Below are positions 32,960-40,662 of a stretch of 40,662 nt of DNA, in pieces. Position 1 is the first letter of the stretch. Each line of letters starts with the position of its first letter. This DNA comes from Variovorax sp. J22P240 (GTDB lineage Bacteria > Pseudomonadota > Gammaproteobacteria > Burkholderiales > Burkholderiaceae_C), in assembly GCF_030316855.1 (NCBI RefSeq), contig NZ_JASZYR010000027.1, forward strand, positions 1 through 40,662. The letters run 5' to 3'. A program made the translations under genes and the position numbers. The notes below the pieces were generated by a model. It did no database searches. It had not been told where the DNA came from and saw only the letters and a program-made list of their open reading frames with translations.

Positions 32960-33331
32960 ATGAGCTCACTGAAGCATGACCCGACGCAGCAGGATGAATT
33001 CGAACTCTTCGATCTGCGTGTGGAGGTGGTGGAATCGGACAAGCCTTTCATCATGCATGTGAAGAAGGGCGACTATTTCGATGTCATCGGCGGGCGCGTG
33101 GTGCTGCCGCCGGACAACCCGAGCTTCTCGCTCTACGGTCTGCTGGCGGTGTTGCCCTTCATACCCGCCAAGCAGCGACCCACGCACCCCAACGACTGGA
33201 TGACCTCCGACTGTCTGATCGCCAGCACGGACCCGGCCTGCGGTGCCCGCTTCAAGATCACGCGACTCGGAAAGCGCTCGCTGCACCACGGCGATTTCAG
33301 CGTGGTGCCGCTGGGCGAAACGAATGCCTGA
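32960..33331 (+). CDS. TIGR04076 family protein
   Basis: This 123-residue soluble protein matches the TIGR04076 pattern: FELFDLRVEVVESDKPFIMH, KKGDYFDVIGGRVVLPPDNP, FSLYGLLAVLPFIPAKQRPT, NDWMTSDCLIASTDPACGAR. The family has no established activity but frequently lies next to aldo/keto reductases or other oxidoreductases, as here. Two conserved Cys near the end (SDC and PACG) could bind a metal or cofactor. It has GAAGGAA nine bases before the ATG. It may be a cofactor-delivery or accessory protein for the molybdoenzyme 15 bases downstream; that is inference. Confidence 0.85.
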   Translation: MSSLKHDPTQQDEFELFDLRVEVVESDKPFIMHVKKGDYFDVIGGRVVLPPDNPSFSLYGLLAVLPFIPAKQRPTHPNDWMTSDCLIASTDPACGARFKITRLGKRSLHHGDFSVVPLGETNA

Positions 33332-33346
33332 CACCTTGGGCTTCGT

Positions 33347-36300
33347 GTGACTGAGGCCACGCTCCAACGCAAGGTCGGCTTCTGTGCGCTGTGTCGGTCG
33401 CGTTGCGGCGCGCAGTACCTGGTGCAGGATGGACAGCTGGTGGGCGTGGAGCCGTGGGCAGAGCATCCAACCGGCGGCGCGCTGTGCGCCAAGGGTCGCG
33501 CGGCTCCGGAGTTGGTGTACCACCCGCAGCGCCTGCGCAAGCCCCTCAAGCGCACGCGGCCACGAGGCGATGACGAGCCGGGCTGGGTCGAGGTCTCATG
33601 GGACGATGCGCTGGCCGACATCGCCGCGCGGCTCGACGCCATCAAGCGCGAGAGCGGCGCCCACGCTGTTGCCTTCTCGAGCGCATCGCCCGGTGCCACT
33701 GCGCTGTCCGACAGCCTCGACTGGATCGAGCGCCTGATCTTCGCCTTCGGTAGTCCGAATTTCCTCACAGGCGTTGAGATCTGCAACTGGCACCGCGACT
33801 ACACGCACGCCTTCACCTTCGGCGCCGGCATCGGCATGCCCGATTACGCGCGCTCGGACCTGATCCTGCTCTGGGGCTTCAACCCGGGCAACGTCTGGCT
33901 GGCGCAGGCGAATGCGGTTGCTGCGGCGCGCGCGCGCGGCGCACAACTGCTGGTGATCGACCCGGCGCGCACGCGTCACGCGCGCGACGCCGACCTCTGG
34001 CTGCGCCTGCAGCCGGGCACCGACGCCGCGCTGGCGCTCGGGCTTGCGCGCGGCCTGATCGAAGGCGGCCTTTACGACGATGATTTCGTGCGGAAGTGGA
34101 GCAATGCGCCACTTCTCGTGCGCGAGGACAACGGCGCCATCCTGACCGAGCGCGACCTTGACCCCTCGGCGCCGACCGACCTGCCGCTCGGATGGAGCTT
34201 CGCCAACCGATGCACGGTCCCGATCGACACCGCTGCAGCACTGCCGGCCGATCTGGCGCAGCAGCTTGCCTTGCGCGGCCGCTTCGAGGTGCCGTCGCCC
34301 ATCGGTCCGCTCGGCTGCAGCCCCGCCTTCGAGCACTATGCGGCCGCCTGCAGCGGCTACACGCCCGAGCACGTCGAGCAGGTGACCGGCATTCCTGCCA
34401 CGCAGGTCGATGCAGCCATCGCGGCCATCGGCAAGGCGCGTCGGATCAGTTATTTCTGCTGGACCGGCATCAGCCAGCACATCAACGCCACGCAGACGGA
34501 CCGCGCCATCGCGCTGCTGTACGCACTCACCGGCAGCATCGATGCGCCGGGTGGCAACCTGCTGCTGGAGCGACAGCCCGTCAACCGTGCCAACGACCGC
34601 TCGTTGCTGCCGGACGCACAGGCGCGCCTTGCGCTGGGACTCGCTGAGCGTCCGCTCGGGCCGCCGGCCTACGGCTGGACATTGGGACGCGACTTCCACG
34701 ATGCCGTGCTGACCGGTCAGCCGTACCGGGTGCGGGCGCTGGTCGGCTTCGGCGCCAACCTGCTGATGTCGCAAGCCGATACGCCTCGTTCCCGCGCCGC
34801 CTTGCAGGCGCTGGAGTTCCAGGTCCATTGCGACATGTTCGAGACGCCGACCGGTCGCCATGCGGACTACCTGCTGCCGGTCAACACGCCGTGGGAACGC
34901 GAAGGGATGCGCGTCGGGTTCGAGATCGATGGTGCGGCCGAGGAGTTGATCCAGTTGCGCCAGCCGATCGTTGCGCAGGACAGCGGCAACGAGGCGCGCT
35001 CGGACCTCGAGATCGTGTTCGCCCTGGCCACGCGCCTGGGTCTCGGTGCGCAGTTCTTCGACGGCGACATCGAGCGCGCCTGGGACCACATGCTCTCGCC
35101 GATCGGCCTCACGACCGCGCAGCTGCGGAGCCGGCCCGCAGGCATCCGGGTGCCGGTGGCGCAGCCGCCGCGCAAATACGCCGAGGCGCTGGCCGACGGG
35201 TCGGTGCGCGGCTTCGCGACGCCGAGTCGTCGCATCGAGTTCTATTCGCCGCAACTGCGGGCCAATGGGTACCCCGCGGTGCCGCACGTGCGGGAGCCGC
35301 TTCGTACCGTGGCGCTTGACGCCCGAGAGTTGCAGGACTTTCCGCTCACGCTGAGTTGTGCCAAGAGCGGCTACTACTGCCAGAGCCAGCATCGCGGCCT
35401 TGCGTCGCTTCGCCGGCGAGAGCCCGAGCCACATGCGCGCCTGCATCCGGCGCTGGCGGCTGTACGCGGCTTGGCCGAGGGCGACTGGTTCTTGGTGCGC
35501 ACGCGCAACGGCCAGGCGCGCTTTCGCGTCCGATTCGATGAAGCGCTGGAGCCCCGCGTGGTCATGGCCAGCTTCGGCTGGTGGCAGGCCTGCGACGACC
35601 TGGGCCTTGCAGGCGGCGATCCGCTGGCTCATGGTCACAGCCATTTCAACGCGCTCGTCAGCACGGAGCACATGGATGCGCTATCGGGCTCCATTGCGCT
35701 GCGCGCATTCCCGTGTCAAATCGAGGCGGACCGCTCCGTTCGGGGCCGCGCCTGGACGGGCTGGAAGGTCTTCGAAGCGCGGGCGATCGGGCGCACGGGG
35801 GGCGATGTGCTTGAGCTCGAGCTCACACCGCGGGACGACAGCCCGTTGCCTGGGTACCTCCCAGGGCAGCATGTGCCATTGGTCTTCGAGGCCGGCCCTC
35901 TGCGGCTCGAGCGCAGCTATTCCCTCATCGGTGCAGCAAACGTGGACGGGGTGCGCAGCTATCGCATCGGGGTCAAACGCAATTCGCTGGATGACGGGTT
36001 GTCGGTGCGCCTGCACGACGCGTTCGCCGACGGTGCCGCCGCGTCGGTGACCGTGGCGCTCCAGACACCGCGCGGGCGCTTCCTGCTCCCTCTGGCGCAT
36101 TCGGTGCCGGTGGTGCTGGTGGCGGCAGGCATTGGCATCACGCCGTTTCTTTCGATGCTGGAGACGCTGGCTGCAAGCGGGGTGCCGCCGCAGTCACCGA
36201 TCGTGCTCCTCTACGGCAGCCGCGACGGCGCAAACCACGCCTTTGCGTCCCGCTTGGCCGCGTTGGCAGAACTACTGCCGAACCTGCGCATCGTCAATGT

Positions 36301-36787
36301 CTACAGCCGGCCGCGCGAGGTGGATCTGGCAGGGCGCGATTTCGAACAAGTGGGCCGCATTGGCGCGTACCTGGTGCCGCCGTCATTGATCGAGCAGCAA
36401 GCCCGCTTCTACATGTGCGGTCCCGAAGCGATGATGCGCAGCATGAAAGCCGACCTGCTGGCTCGCGGTGTGCAGCGCTTCGCGATCTTCCAAGAAAGCT
36501 TTCAGCCGTCCATCCTGCTCGATGCGCTGGCCGGACCCTTCGACGTTTCCTTCATGCGCACCGGTCTGACCGTGCAGTGGACGGCGGTCGACGGCAGTCT
36601 GCTCGACCTGGCAGCGCGGCACGGCCTGTCGTTGCCCAGTGGCTGCCGTGTCGGCCAATGCGAGAGCTGCATGCTGCGCGTGGTCTCTGGACTCATTCAG
36701 CATCCCGTCGACGTCGAGCTCGCGGAGGAGGGCACCTGCCTGAGCTGCGTCGCCACCCCCCTCAGTGACGTGGTCATCGATGCCTGA
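33347..36787 (+). CDS. Molybdopterin oxidoreductase fused to FAD/NAD/[2Fe-2S] reductase
   Basis: This 1146-residue protein starts at a GTG. Residues 1-790 form a DMSO-reductase-family catalytic subunit: [4Fe-4S] ligands Cys13, Cys16, Cys20 and Cys47, GSPNFLTGVEICNWHRD with Cys146 as probable Mo ligand, LWGFNPGNVW, VIDPARTRHARDADLWLRLQ, and a C-terminal cap ending about 760. A reductase like phthalate dioxygenase reductase follows: FAD motif ERSYS (855-859), NAD motif VAAGIGITPFLSML and FYMCGPEAM, then a plant-type ferredoxin with Cys1100, Cys1105, Cys1108 and Cys1134. Electrons could flow between NAD(P)H, FAD, both clusters and Mo in one polypeptide. No Tat signal, so cytoplasmic. It overlaps the next gene by eight bases. 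Such a complete fusion is unusual. Confidence 0.93.
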   Translation: MTEATLQRKVGFCALCRSRCGAQYLVQDGQLVGVEPWAEHPTGGALCAKGRAAPELVYHPQRLRKPLKRTRPRGDDEPGWVEVSWDDALADIAARLDAIKRESGAHAVAFSSASPGATALSDSLDWIERLIFAFGSPNFLTGVEICNWHRDYTHAFTFGAGIGMPDYARSDLILLWGFNPGNVWLAQANAVAAARARGAQLLVIDPARTRHARDADLWLRLQPGTDAALALGLARGLIEGGLYDDDFVRKWSNAPLLVREDNGAILTERDLDPSAPTDLPLGWSFANRCTVPIDTAAALPADLAQQLALRGRFEVPSPIGPLGCSPAFEHYAAACSGYTPEHVEQVTGIPATQVDAAIAAIGKARRISYFCWTGISQHINATQTDRAIALLYALTGSIDAPGGNLLLERQPVNRANDRSLLPDAQARLALGLAERPLGPPAYGWTLGRDFHDAVLTGQPYRVRALVGFGANLLMSQADTPRSRAALQALEFQVHCDMFETPTGRHADYLLPVNTPWEREGMRVGFEIDGAAEELIQLRQPIVAQDSGNEARSDLEIVFALATRLGLGAQFFDGDIERAWDHMLSPIGLTTAQLRSRPAGIRVPVAQPPRKYAEALADGSVRGFATPSRRIEFYSPQLRANGYPAVPHVREPLRTVALDARELQDFPLTLSCAKSGYYCQSQHRGLASLRRREPEPHARLHPALAAVRGLAEGDWFLVRTRNGQARFRVRFDEALEPRVVMASFGWWQACDDLGLAGGDPLAHGHSHFNALVSTEHMDALSGSIALRAFPCQIEADRSVRGRAWTGWKVFEARAIGRTGGDVLELELTPRDDSPLPGYLPGQHVPLVFEAGPLRLERSYSLIGAANVDGVRSYRIGVKRNSLDDGLSVRLHDAFADGAAASVTVALQTPRGRFLLPLAHSVPVVLVAAGIGITPFLSMLETLAASGVPPQSPIVLLYGSRDGANHAFASRLAALAELLPNLRIVNVYSRPREVDLAGRDFEQVGRIGAYLVPPSLIEQQARFYMCGPEAMMRSMKADLLARGVQRFAIFQESFQPSILLDALAGPFDVSFMRTGLTVQWTAVDGSLLDLAARHGLSLPSGCRVGQCESCMLRVVSGLIQHPVDVELAEEGTCLSCVATPLSDVVIDA

Positions 36788-37532
36788 ATACAAACCGCAC
36801 CCCGAACGGCGTCTCGGTCTGATCGGGTTCGGCCGCATAGCATCGCCCGTCATCGACTGTTGGAACGACGGCGGCCTGCCGGGCTGGACTGTCGCCGGTG
36901 TGCTCGCGCGCCGATCGCGGCAGCGCGGCTCCGTATGGAGCACTGACGACGCGGATGCTTTCTTCAGCAAGCCCTTCGACCTGATCATCGAAGCGGCCGG
37001 CCCGTCTGCGCTGGCTGCTCACGGCGAACGGGCGCTGCGGTTGGCCGATGTATGGACCGTCAGTGCCGCGGCGCTCGCCGATGTCACGCTGTTCGATGCG
37101 TTGCACGTTGCCGGGGCCCGGACCGGCCATCGCCTGCGGGTGATGCCGGGCGCCATCGCGGGCCTCGACGGCGTCGCCATGGCCTCGGTGGACCCGGCGG
37201 CCGAGCTTCGGCTCGACATCGACCTGCTGCCGGGGCCGGGTCCACGTGCACTGGTGTTCTCGGGTAGCGTGCGCGAGGCTGCCAAGCGCTTCCCCGACAG
37301 CGTCAACGTGGCCGCGGCCGCCGCGCTGGCCGGCCCTGGCCTTGATAAGGCGCAAATCAATGTCTACCACCCGGGTCCGGTGCCGCGACACCGTCTGACA
37401 CTGAGCATCACAAGTTGCTTCGGCATCGTGCATGCGTCGGTCGAGCCGCTGCGCGGCCCTGGCGTTCACCCCGTTGCGGCCTGCCTGATCGCCGCCTTGC
37501 GCGCCGAGTCGCGGTCGATCTGGAGCGGCTGA
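36780..37532 (+). CDS. Aspartate dehydrogenase-like NAD(P)-binding protein
   Basis: This 250-residue protein follows the L-aspartate dehydrogenase/DUF108 fold: Rossmann start LGLIGFGRIASPVIDCWNDG, the DLIIEAAGPSALAAHGERAL segment, VMPGAIAGLDGVAMASVDPA, and FPDSVNVAAAAALAGPGLDK. True aspartate dehydrogenases use NAD(P)H to aminate oxaloacetate. Here the catalytic region reads NVYHPGPVPRHRLTLSI, so the substrate may be another amino or imino acid. I chose ATG 36780, overlapping the molybdoenzyme stop by eight bases, which implies coupling. It ends the operon. Confidence 0.85.
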   Translation: MPEYKPHPERRLGLIGFGRIASPVIDCWNDGGLPGWTVAGVLARRSRQRGSVWSTDDADAFFSKPFDLIIEAAGPSALAAHGERALRLADVWTVSAAALADVTLFDALHVAGARTGHRLRVMPGAIAGLDGVAMASVDPAAELRLDIDLLPGPGPRALVFSGSVREAAKRFPDSVNVAAAAALAGPGLDKAQINVYHPGPVPRHRLTLSITSCFGIVHASVEPLRGPGVHPVAACLIAALRAESRSIWSG

Positions 37533-38012
37533 GTCAGCTGTTCGCGTTTGGATGGTGGGAGATGGCTCGGGAGCGGTTACTTGATACGCGGTGCCGCCAG
37601 CTTCTGAGCGCGCCTCGATCCCCCGTCGTCCACGCAGCCGAGTCCAAGGTTTGGATTCGTGGGTAGCTGCGTGGGCCGTCGGCATTCGTAGGCCGAGGCG
37701 CCCCATGGGAAAGTCGACGGGTTCGTAGGCCACAAACAGACTGATTGCTGTCCCTCAATGCCGTTCGGTCCATGCGCATCGAGGGAGACCAGCGCCGTCG
37801 AGTGCTTCATGCAGACGAATCGACGCCGTTCCGGAGAGAGGGCCGCTCGACCGCGCCAAGAACCTTGTTCGTGGACGAGTGCCCGCACTACTCATATGAC
37901 TCATGCAGCGCATGTAGGTGTTCGATGCATTTCTCGCGTTAGCACCATACCGCACTCCTATCGGGCCCGATGCACGCGCGACCCGCGCGAGGTCGATCGG
38001 CCCGGCGCGAGC
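37533..38012. other. Intergenic region between convergent genes
   Basis: About 480 bases. TTCGTAGGCC occurs twice (37685-37694 and 37722-37731), 37 bases apart, with a third, imperfect copy upstream (ATTCGTGGGTAG). A minus-strand frame includes CLWPTNPSTFPWGASAYECR, which I cannot assign. I find no terminator with a T-tract, although one is expected between these convergent genes. Confidence 0.4.
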
Positions 38013-39119
38013 TCAGGACTTCAACCCGCTGGCGGTCGCCCGACGTTGTTTTTGCATGGCCTTCATGCGCTTGTCCGCGAAGACACCGAGGGCGGTCATG
38101 ACACCCAATGCGGCGAGCTTGGGGAGAAGAGCGGAGAAGGCTCTCGACACGCGGAGGTCAACTTCTTGCTGCATCTCGGCGGAACGTGCCAAGCCCGCGT
38201 AATCGGGCAGCGGTGCCGATGGAAGTCGCTTCGCTTCTGCTTCAACCCGTGACTCCGGTGCAGTCGTTCCGGGGGCTGCCGATCCATGCTCCATCGCATA
38301 GACCTTGGTGAACTCTGCGCCCAGGAGAAATATCTGCGCTGCATAGTAGACCCAGGCGAGCAGCAACACCAACGACCCGGCGCCCGCAAATGAGTTCGCC
38401 ATGCCGCTCTTGCCCAAGTACAGGCCGATCAGAGCCTTGCCGATTTCGAACAGCACAGCGGTGACGATCGCGCCCATCCAGACGTCGCGCCATTCGACTT
38501 TTGTCGTTGGCATGAACTTGAAGATCATCGCAAAGAGGACCGTGGTCACACCAATCGACACCACCATGTTCAGGGCCTGCAGGTGGATCTCCTGCCCCGG
38601 CACCAGTCCTCCGATGAAGTTGCCGAACGCCGCGAGGCCGGTGCTGACCAACAGCGACACCATCAGGAGGAAGGCGAGGCCGAGGATCAGTCCGAACGAG
38701 AAGACGCGCGCCCTCAGGATGCCCCAGATGCCACTGGGCTTCTGCGATTCAGGCACATGCCAGATGCGGTCCAGGGCACTTTGAAGTTCACCGAATACGC
38801 TCGTCGCACCGATCACCAATACCGCAATGCTTATCGCGGCGGCGAGAATTCCATCGCCACTGATGGCGGCGCTCTTGACCATCCCCTGCACCGCCCTGGC
38901 GGATTCCTCGCCGACCATGCCGGACAGCTGGCTCGCGATCTGCCCCTGGACGGCTTCGGCACCGAAGGCCAGACCAGCCACCGCAATCACAAGTACCAGC
39001 AATGGCGCGAGCGAGAACATCGTGTAGTAGGAGATGGCTGCGCCCATGCTCGGTGCGAAGTCGTCGGACCACGCCACCACCGCCTTCTTGCAGATACCGG
39101 CCCATTGGGATAGCTTCAT
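38013..39119 (-). CDS. YihY/BrkB family inner membrane protein
   Basis: This 368-residue protein has six membrane helices and the BrkB/YihY fingerprint: WSDDFAPSMGAAISYYTMFS, LAPLLVLVIAVAGLAFG, ALDRIWHVPESQKPSGIWGI, FKFMPTTKVEWRDVWMGAIV, and FAGAGSLVLLLAWVYYAAQI with LLGAEFTKVYA. The C-terminal 80 residues are a cytoplasmic charged tail with a hydrophobic segment (LLPKLAALGVMTALGVFADK). The family was once called RNase BN in error; function in transport or envelope maintenance is unresolved. It is transcribed toward the operon's end, convergent with the aspartate dehydrogenase-like gene. Confidence 0.93.
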   Translation of the reverse strand: MKLSQWAGICKKAVVAWSDDFAPSMGAAISYYTMFSLAPLLVLVIAVAGLAFGAEAVQGQIASQLSGMVGEESARAVQGMVKSAAISGDGILAAAISIAVLVIGATSVFGELQSALDRIWHVPESQKPSGIWGILRARVFSFGLILGLAFLLMVSLLVSTGLAAFGNFIGGLVPGQEIHLQALNMVVSIGVTTVLFAMIFKFMPTTKVEWRDVWMGAIVTAVLFEIGKALIGLYLGKSGMANSFAGAGSLVLLLAWVYYAAQIFLLGAEFTKVYAMEHGSAAPGTTAPESRVEAEAKRLPSAPLPDYAGLARSAEMQQEVDLRVSRAFSALLPKLAALGVMTALGVFADKRMKAMQKQRRATASGLKS

Positions 39120-39328
39120 TCAGAACTTTCGAGATGCCTGGTCAGCGGGCGAATGCCGCGCTGCGCATGGTGGTATTCGTCGACGGGATCCGGGCGGGTT
39201 GCAAAGGTGATCGCAGGCACCATGCGGTTGATCGCTCGCTCAAAGGGAAGATGCTTCCGCTCAAACCCATCCGGTGTGGGACTGCGCGCCGACCGAACCC
39301 CGGCGGTTGCAGTGGTCGGCTGATTTAT

Positions 39329-40522
39329 TCAGGCCCGCAGAGGATGCGCCAAAAAGAATCGCAGCATCTCGGCGCTCGCATCAGCACCGGCGGGGTTGGT
39401 GTAGCTTCCTCGCGAGCTACCGCCCGACCAGGCGTGCCCCGCGTTGTGCAACTGCCAATATTCGGCTGTGCTTCGCCCGGCCTCGTCGGCGTAGACCGTG
39501 CGGGTGTAGCGTTGCCCCTTGCCGGAATGCCCCTCCGCGGTACGCGCGGACGGCATCCTTCCAGTTGCCTGCCCGGTCGTCAGGCGGGCCGATTCGATGA
39601 TCGCGGCGCCATTGCTGACGTGCACCGTGGCATCCGCATCGCCGTGGAAAACGATGGTGGGGGGCACTGCACTGCTGGCCACTCCGGTGGGAGTCGAGGC
39701 GCCGCCGCTGCGCATTGCGGAAAGTGCGGTCATGACATCTGTAGCTGAACCGCTGGGCAAGCCCGAGTGGACGCCGACTGCAGCGAAGACGTCCGGGTAG
39801 CACCGCCCGACGATGTCCGCCATGGCCCCTCCGGCAGACAGTCCCGCCACGAAGACGCGCGCCGCGTCAACGTGATGCTCAGCCGTGATCGATTGCGCCA
39901 GGGCCGCCAGCACTGCGGGCTCGCCGCGTCCGCGCTGCTGATGTTGTGGCTTGAACCAGTTCCAGCATTTCTGTGCGTTGGCATGCTGGGTTTGCTCGGG
40001 ATAGAGCACGACGACCCCAAGGTCGCGAGCTAGGGCATTCATCTGTGTGCCCGCCGCGAAGTCGGCAGCGCCCTGTGTGCAGCCGTGCAGCATCAGCACC
40101 ATGGGGCGTGGCGCGACTGTGCCGGTTGCGCCGGGCGGCAGATAGAGCTTGTACGCCAGCGTGCGCCCTTGGTGCGTGAAGCTGCCGTCGATCCACCGTT
40201 CTTCATGAGGGCTATCAACTTCGACCGAATGCGGGTCGACCTTTTCTTCCACCACGCCGCCGGACTGGCTGTCGGGCTGGGTCTGCTCCACGATCTCGGG
40301 AGGCGGGTCGATCACTCGAGTCAGACCGTCGAGTACCAAGGCTTCGCCCGACGGCATCGAGGCGCGCGCAGCGGGCGGAGGTGTCGCAGGGTCGCTGACG
40401 CCGAACACTTCGGAAGCGCCTCCCCGCAGGGCGCGCTGGATCGCTTGCGTCGCCTCCTGGAGTTGCCCATTTCGGGTCAGTTCAGTCGCCTTGATCATCA
40501 GTTGTTGGAGCAAATCGTTCAT
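39329..40522 (-). CDS. PHB depolymerase family esterase
   Basis: This 397-residue protein has the PHB-depolymerase-type (TIGR01840) hydrolase domain from about 110: LYLPPGATG, VLMLHGCTQGAADFAAGTQM, WNWFKPQHQQRGRGEPAVLA, nucleophile elbow GLSAGGAMA, FHGDADATVHVSNG with the acid, and LHNAGHAWSGGSSRGSYTNP with the His. The N-terminal 100 residues are helical then Pro-rich, without a signal peptide, so it may work inside the cell on polyhydroxyalkanoate or esters. The open frame extends 21 codons upstream into the IS-like end, so Met at 40522 is preferred; no strong ribosome site is seen. The insertion sequence lies 33 bases before the start. Confidence 0.9.
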   Translation of the reverse strand: MNDLLQQLMIKATELTRNGQLQEATQAIQRALRGGASEVFGVSDPATPPPAARASMPSGEALVLDGLTRVIDPPPEIVEQTQPDSQSGGVVEEKVDPHSVEVDSPHEERWIDGSFTHQGRTLAYKLYLPPGATGTVAPRPMVLMLHGCTQGAADFAAGTQMNALARDLGVVVLYPEQTQHANAQKCWNWFKPQHQQRGRGEPAVLAALAQSITAEHHVDAARVFVAGLSAGGAMADIVGRCYPDVFAAVGVHSGLPSGSATDVMTALSAMRSGGASTPTGVASSAVPPTIVFHGDADATVHVSNGAAIIESARLTTGQATGRMPSARTAEGHSGKGQRYTRTVYADEAGRSTAEYWQLHNAGHAWSGGSSRGSYTNPAGADASAEMLRFFLAHPLRA

Positions 40523-40554
40523 GAGGTTCTTTCGTGGGTTTAGTGAATTCGTCC

Positions 40555-40662
40555 GTATGCGGTCAATAAACCGCGTCCTGTTCATCGACGCAGATCAAGT
40601 GCAGGGGTTGAGCTACGAGGTTGGCAGCGCGATGTTCCAGGGCAGTAGCGCCTCGTAGTCGT
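40555..40662 (-). mobile_element. Terminal part of an IS66-type insertion sequence
   Basis: The minus strand carries the last codons of a transposase and about 60 bases of non-coding end. The outer boundary appears to be the sequence GTATGCGGTCAATAAACC at 40555, which begins with GTA as IS66-family inverted repeats do. The element continues beyond the window. The boundary is inferred, because the other end and the target duplication are not visible. Confidence 0.5.
40613..40662 (-). CDS. IS66 family transposase, C-terminal end only
   Basis: The final 15 codons are visible: DYEALLPWNIALPTS and stop. The LLPWN motif at the very C-terminus is typical of IS66-family DDE transposases (the TnpC product). 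The rest of the gene lies outside the window, so completeness cannot be judged. Confidence 0.6.
   Translation of the reverse strand, partial: DYEALLPWNIALPTS

Noticed and set aside
33596..35671. 691-codon minus-strand frame over the molybdoenzyme gene
   Set aside because: Mirror of strongly GC3-biased coding sequence. The plus strand has all cofactor motifs in order.
37685..37731. Pair of TTCGTAGGCC repeats as a CRISPR or attachment site
   Set aside because: Only two exact short copies 37 bases apart and no cas or integrase gene nearby.

Overview
The window looks like a chromosomal segment of a high-GC betaproteobacterium, most probably a Burkholderiales/Comamonadaceae organism of the Variovorax type. 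I infer this from GC-rich third codon positions, the many small secreted proteins and lipoproteins, the abundance of alpha/beta hydrolases, the Liv-type ABC transporter with a GntR regulator, and the style of the regulatory genes. No rRNA, tRNA or CRISPR array was seen.

Region 1 (about 1-22 kb) is loosely packed and carries single genes with many gene relics. Intact genes include a low-molecular-weight tyrosine-phosphatase-like protein, a TIGR00725/LOG-type protein, an epoxide hydrolase, a universal stress protein, several secreted hydrolases and lipoproteins, a LysR regulator divergent from an Acg-type flavoprotein with a twin-arginine signal, an LtaS/phosphoethanolamine-transferase-like membrane sulfatase, and a PAS-domain protein. 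Between them lie decayed pieces: an I78-inhibitor-like reading frame without a start, a TonB-dependent siderophore receptor fragment with an in-frame stop, a 5'-truncated and frameshifted DUF6351 gene, and the N-terminus of a metallo-hydrolase-like protein. This is the texture of a slowly eroding accessory region.

Region 2 (about 21.6-26.0 kb) is a signalling cluster. A single-domain response regulator and a small helical protein lie on the minus strand. Divergent from them are a two-domain KaiC-like ATPase and a hybrid histidine kinase that starts four bases after the KaiC stop. No KaiB is present.

Region 3 (about 26.1-37.5 kb) is the most interesting part. A FadR-type GntR regulator is followed by a clear sigma70-like promoter whose -10 box overlaps a perfect 12-bp palindrome. 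A tight nine-gene operon follows: Liv-type ABC transporter (LivG, LivF, LivH, LivM), periplasmic binding protein, aldo/keto reductase, TIGR04076 protein, a 1146-residue fusion of a molybdopterin (bis-MGD type) catalytic subunit with a complete FAD/NAD/[2Fe-2S] oxygenase-type reductase, and an aspartate-dehydrogenase-like protein. I infer an uptake-plus-catabolism pathway for a small organic acid or aromatic compound, in which the molybdoenzyme exchanges electrons with NAD(P)H through its own fused reductase. The substrate is not readable from sequence.

Region 4 (about 38-40.66 kb) holds a BrkB/YihY membrane protein, a PHB-depolymerase-family esterase and, at the very end, the terminal part of an IS66-type element inserted just upstream of the esterase.
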